Below are positions 61,116 through 64,000 of a stretch of DNA of 64,000 bases, one piece after another. The stretch lies in assembly GCA_039105265.1 (NCBI GenBank), contig JAPFFF010000004.1:2046001-2110000 (forward strand), given 5' to 3'. Origin of the DNA: Tritrichomonas musculus. Lineage: Eukaryota > Parabasalia > Tritrichomonadida > Tritrichomonadidae. The notes under the pieces are model-generated. The model saw only the letters and a program-made list of their open reading frames with translations. It searched no databases and was not told the origin of the DNA. Within the stretch, counting starts at the first letter, position 1; each line of letters opens with the position of its first letter. Made by a program: the position numbers and the translations under genes.

Positions 61116-64000
61116 ATGAAAGGTATTAATCATACGATATTAAAAGATAAAGATATAAATTCATGCTTTTCCGTATCCCAGCGTCCTTTCCAATATGCAT
61201 TGCAAACTAATATAAAAATCGATCAGAAAAAAATCAATAATGTCGCAATCATTCTCACAAAACACTTTATTTTTGGTTTAGATGGTGATGATTCATCAAA
61301 CAAAAAAAATCGAAAAATATTTGATATTCATATTAGCAAGATTAGCCAAATTGAAAAAAAGTCTGACAAGTGCATCTATATTGGAAATTCGCAAGATTTC
61401 CCTTTACTTATTATTTATAGTATAGATAAGAAAGTTACAAAATTGATCCAATTGCTATATCGAAATATTGTTCTATCTTATTATAATAAAGATAAATTGG
61501 AACTCAATTGGGATGATAACTCTCAATTTCCGCCAATCGATATCCGATATTTATCACCATCTCAAGTTTTTCAATTTAATTATTTTGCTTACTGCACGTT
61601 CTACACCAAAAAATATAATCATGATTTTGTTCGTTACATTCATAATTTAATTATTGAAGATAGTCCAATAATCGATTTTTCAGTTTTATCACCAAGATAT
61701 TTTCGGAAAAGAATAAATTCGTTGAAATGTGCAAAAGATATTTTCAGAGGAATTTGTCTTAGAGATTTTCCATATCCGGATCTCATTAAAGGCTTTTCTC
61801 AATTAATTACTGAGTTTCCAAATATCAAGATTGTATCATTTTCAAATTGCAATTGTAACAAAGGTCTTACAGCGCTTGCTGATGCTTCTAAGGAAGCTCG
61901 AAAACGAAAAAAATCTTTTGGTGTTACTTATTGGGATTTGAGTTTTAACAAATTCAATAATTTCTCATATTTTTCCACAGTTATCGAAAACTCAACAGAG
62001 CCGATCAAATATTTAAATATAAACGGATGTAATATCTATGATGAAGATGCTGAAATATTATTTTCTACTCTTGAACATTTCGAACATGTGAAAAAATTGA
62101 AATTTTTATCAATTGCAGAGACTAGCTTTGACTCAAATAAATCAATACGTGCGTTTAAACGATTTCTTCAAGTCTGTAATCTGACATATCTAGATTTAGG
62201 ATCAATTCCCAATATTGCTGATGTTATTACATCACTAGAAGAAGTCGGTGTTAATTCCCTTAAAACATTAATTCTTAAAAATACTTTGCTTGAATCAAGA
62301 TCTTTAGATGATTTATTACAAATAATCAAGCATTCAGATAAACTTGCTGAGCTTGATATTAGTGGAACTGGTTTGCTTGTTGAGTCGATATCTTCAATAA
62401 TTGAAACAATAAATGATAACAAGAAAATCAAAAAGTTCTCATTAAAGCTTGATTCCCTAGATCTTCATGGGAAATCTTTAAAAGCAGTTATCAAAGCCTT
62501 TTTGAATAATGAATATAGCGATAATGATGGTAGTTCTTCACCAAGATCAAAAAAGCGTAGTCAAAAGCAATCGAATAAAAAATCGCCACTCAAAAAGTGG
62601 AAATCTTTATCATTCGCATCTAATCAAATGACGAATGATGATCTATCGAAGATTATTCAATTTCTTAATCAAATGGATAATTTGGAGATAATATATCTTG
62701 ATGATAACTTTGATTCATCGATGGAAGGAATAAGTGAAACGCTTTGCGATCTTCTTCATCTTGATATTCCTTTAACTGGCATTTCTTTAGCTGGAAGCAA
62801 GCATCACATATTAGGTGAAAAACTTATTCCTTTTCTTGAAGAAGCTGCAAAAAGCGAAACACTTGAATATCTGAATATTGAAAATAATAATCTTGGAAAT
62901 GGAGCTGTTCAAGTTATCAAAAATCTTCTTGTAAATAGCAAAACTTTAAAGACTCTAAAAATTGACAATAATTCATTCACATCTATTCCAAAAATCAAGT
63001 CTATAATTGATGCGGCTGAAGTATGTCAAACTTTAACAACTTTTGGATTTCCGTTGTTTGATTCATCACTTCTTTGTACAAATGATGAAGATGGGAAGGC
63101 AGAACGAAAACTTCTCCAACTTCAATCGCGAGCAAATTATATCATAAGTCAGCATCGTCGAGAAAAAAGAGCTGAATTAATTCAACAAAATGCCGCTAAT
63201 GGTGATGATAACGAAGATGATGATTATTATCAATTAAAATGTCAAATGCCTTTTGAAGTCGAGAACGAAGATGTCGAACGTTTACTTGCAAGTATAATCA
63301 ATAATTATCCAAAAGTTTCACCAAACAAACGAACTTATCATTCATTAGCTTGCGAAATATTTGATCTTCCTTTCCCATTCCAGCAAAGCGATGAAAGAGC
63401 TAGTGATTGTGAATTAGATGTATTTAGGCAAGATAAATCTGAAGATATGAAAGTTTATGATAAAACAGAAACTTTAATTGGTTACATCAAAGAGCCAACT
63501 CGACAATTCAGCTATGCCGATAAAAGCAGCAAAATTAATTATTTATTAACTTATGGTCCAACTGTTTCAAATATTCTAGATGACGAACATATTAAACGGC
63601 CAAAACATTTATCAAATCAAGAAGCTGCTGGAAAAGCACGCAAGAGGAAGTCATTTGTTCAATTTCCATCCAATATAAAATCAAAAAGTGAAAAACAGCC
63701 AATACAGTATGATGATAAGAATAGTCATCCTTTGAAAACACGAGTTGTTGATTCGAGAAATCTTGACAACCTTGTTGATATGGATTTGGAAAATAATAAA
63801 AAATCGCGATCAAAGAATAAAGCCAAACGATTAGATATGACACAAAAAAGGAATGCACTTTATGACAATGAAAATAGAAATTGGATTGAAGAAAATAACA
63901 GATTCATGTTAAGGAAGACTCAGCCAGCTAACTTAAAGAGAAATATTTTCGACGAATACAGTGAAGACAATGATGAAGAAAATTCAACTAGTACAGCTGA
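61116..64000 (+). CDS. CARMIL-like PH/leucine-rich repeat protein, 3' end outside window
   Basis: The frame from ATG 61116 (MKGINHTILKDKDI) is open to the window end, 961 codons. The N-terminal ~120 residues look like the PH-like start of CARMIL: VAIILTKHFIFGL, then FDIHISKISQIEKKSDKCIY and a final helix. From ~250 to 640 come ribonuclease-inhibitor-type LRRs (KYLNINGCNIYDEDAEILF; LAELDISGTGLL; LEYLNIENNNLGNGAVQVIK), broken by a Ser/Lys-rich insert near 480. The rest is polar with basic patches. CARMIL proteins bind actin capping protein and control actin assembly at membranes; the capping-protein-binding motif was not seen and may lie further on. It could also be another LRR protein with a PH-like head. 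Confidence 0.65.
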   Translation, partial: MKGINHTILKDKDINSCFSVSQRPFQYALQTNIKIDQKKINNVAIILTKHFIFGLDGDDSSNKKNRKIFDIHISKISQIEKKSDKCIYIGNSQDFPLLIIYSIDKKVTKLIQLLYRNIVLSYYNKDKLELNWDDNSQFPPIDIRYLSPSQVFQFNYFAYCTFYTKKYNHDFVRYIHNLIIEDSPIIDFSVLSPRYFRKRINSLKCAKDIFRGICLRDFPYPDLIKGFSQLITEFPNIKIVSFSNCNCNKGLTALADASKEARKRKKSFGVTYWDLSFNKFNNFSYFSTVIENSTEPIKYLNINGCNIYDEDAEILFSTLEHFEHVKKLKFLSIAETSFDSNKSIRAFKRFLQVCNLTYLDLGSIPNIADVITSLEEVGVNSLKTLILKNTLLESRSLDDLLQIIKHSDKLAELDISGTGLLVESISSIIETINDNKKIKKFSLKLDSLDLHGKSLKAVIKAFLNNEYSDNDGSSSPRSKKRSQKQSNKKSPLKKWKSLSFASNQMTNDDLSKIIQFLNQMDNLEIIYLDDNFDSSMEGISETLCDLLHLDIPLTGISLAGSKHHILGEKLIPFLEEAAKSETLEYLNIENNNLGNGAVQVIKNLLVNSKTLKTLKIDNNSFTSIPKIKSIIDAAEVCQTLTTFGFPLFDSSLLCTNDEDGKAERKLLQLQSRANYIISQHRREKRAELIQQNAANGDDNEDDDYYQLKCQMPFEVENEDVERLLASIINNYPKVSPNKRTYHSLACEIFDLPFPFQQSDERASDCELDVFRQDKSEDMKVYDKTETLIGYIKEPTRQFSYADKSSKINYLLTYGPTVSNILDDEHIKRPKHLSNQEAAGKARKRKSFVQFPSNIKSKSEKQPIQYDDKNSHPLKTRVVDSRNLDNLVDMDLENNKKSRSKNKAKRLDMTQKRNALYDNENRNWIEENNRFMLRKTQPANLKRNIFDEYSEDNDEENSTSTA

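Overview
The window looks like nuclear DNA of a trichomonad (parabasalid) protist, most likely a Tritrichomonas species such as T. foetus. The clues are long intron-less genes in very AT-rich surroundings, a DUF3447/ankyrin gene joined to BspA-type leucine-rich repeats, an LRR-kinase-Sel1 fusion, a BEACH protein, a multi-membrane-span PAS protein with a cyclase-like end, and giant repetitive coiled-coil proteins. The genus is inference from gene families; no rRNA or other species marker is present. No canonical trichomonad intron was recognised, and no tRNA, rRNA or CRISPR was seen.

Layout. 1-7424 (+): C-terminal 2,473 residues of a giant coiled-coil protein built from heptad and hendecad repeats, cut by the window edge. 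7425-8264: convergent spacer with a perfect 13-bp hairpin and a 25-bp minisatellite. 8265-17702 (-): 3,145-residue BEACH/WD40 protein with a C-terminal Cys-rich zinc-type module. It shares a 98-bp divergent upstream region with 17801-22126 (+), a multi-span PAS protein ending in a degenerate cyclase-like domain. 22355-23119 (-): a CCDC61/VFL3-type basal-body protein, divergent from 23275-26640 (+), a MED13-like Mediator kinase-module subunit. 26811-28247 (-): an HXXXD acyltransferase of the condensation/alcohol-acetyltransferase superfamily.

29414-32441 (+): a DUF3447-ankyrin-BspA LRR gene whose three ankyrin units are separated by two related, very AT-rich spacers of about 260 bp. Leaving the spacers out gives continuous, in-frame ankyrin repeats, yet they lack usual splice signals. 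The LRR part is about half G+C, in sharp contrast to its surroundings. 33073-34462: a decayed ankyrin/LRR pseudogene interrupted by a 900-bp transposon-like element with 19-bp perfect terminal inverted repeats and an 8-bp target-site duplication. 34526-38761 (-): LRR-protein kinase-Sel1 fusion. 38762-39631: spacer with an AACCCCCTAAC fold-back element.

39632-60319 (-): a single 6,895-residue protein with coiled coils at both ends, two arrays of a charged repeat (ESEGGT type), a roughly 2,000-residue array of 40-residue Asn/Ser-rich repeats, and a long acidic section. 61116-64000 (+): N-terminal 961 residues of a CARMIL-like PH/LRR protein that runs off the window.

The genes do not form one pathway. 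Several fit cytoskeleton or flagellar apparatus (VFL3/CCDC61, CARMIL-like, the two giant coiled-coil proteins), membrane traffic (BEACH) or signalling (PAS protein, LRR kinase). The strongest candidates for something undescribed are the ankyrin spacers, the 900-bp element and the giant symmetric repeat protein.
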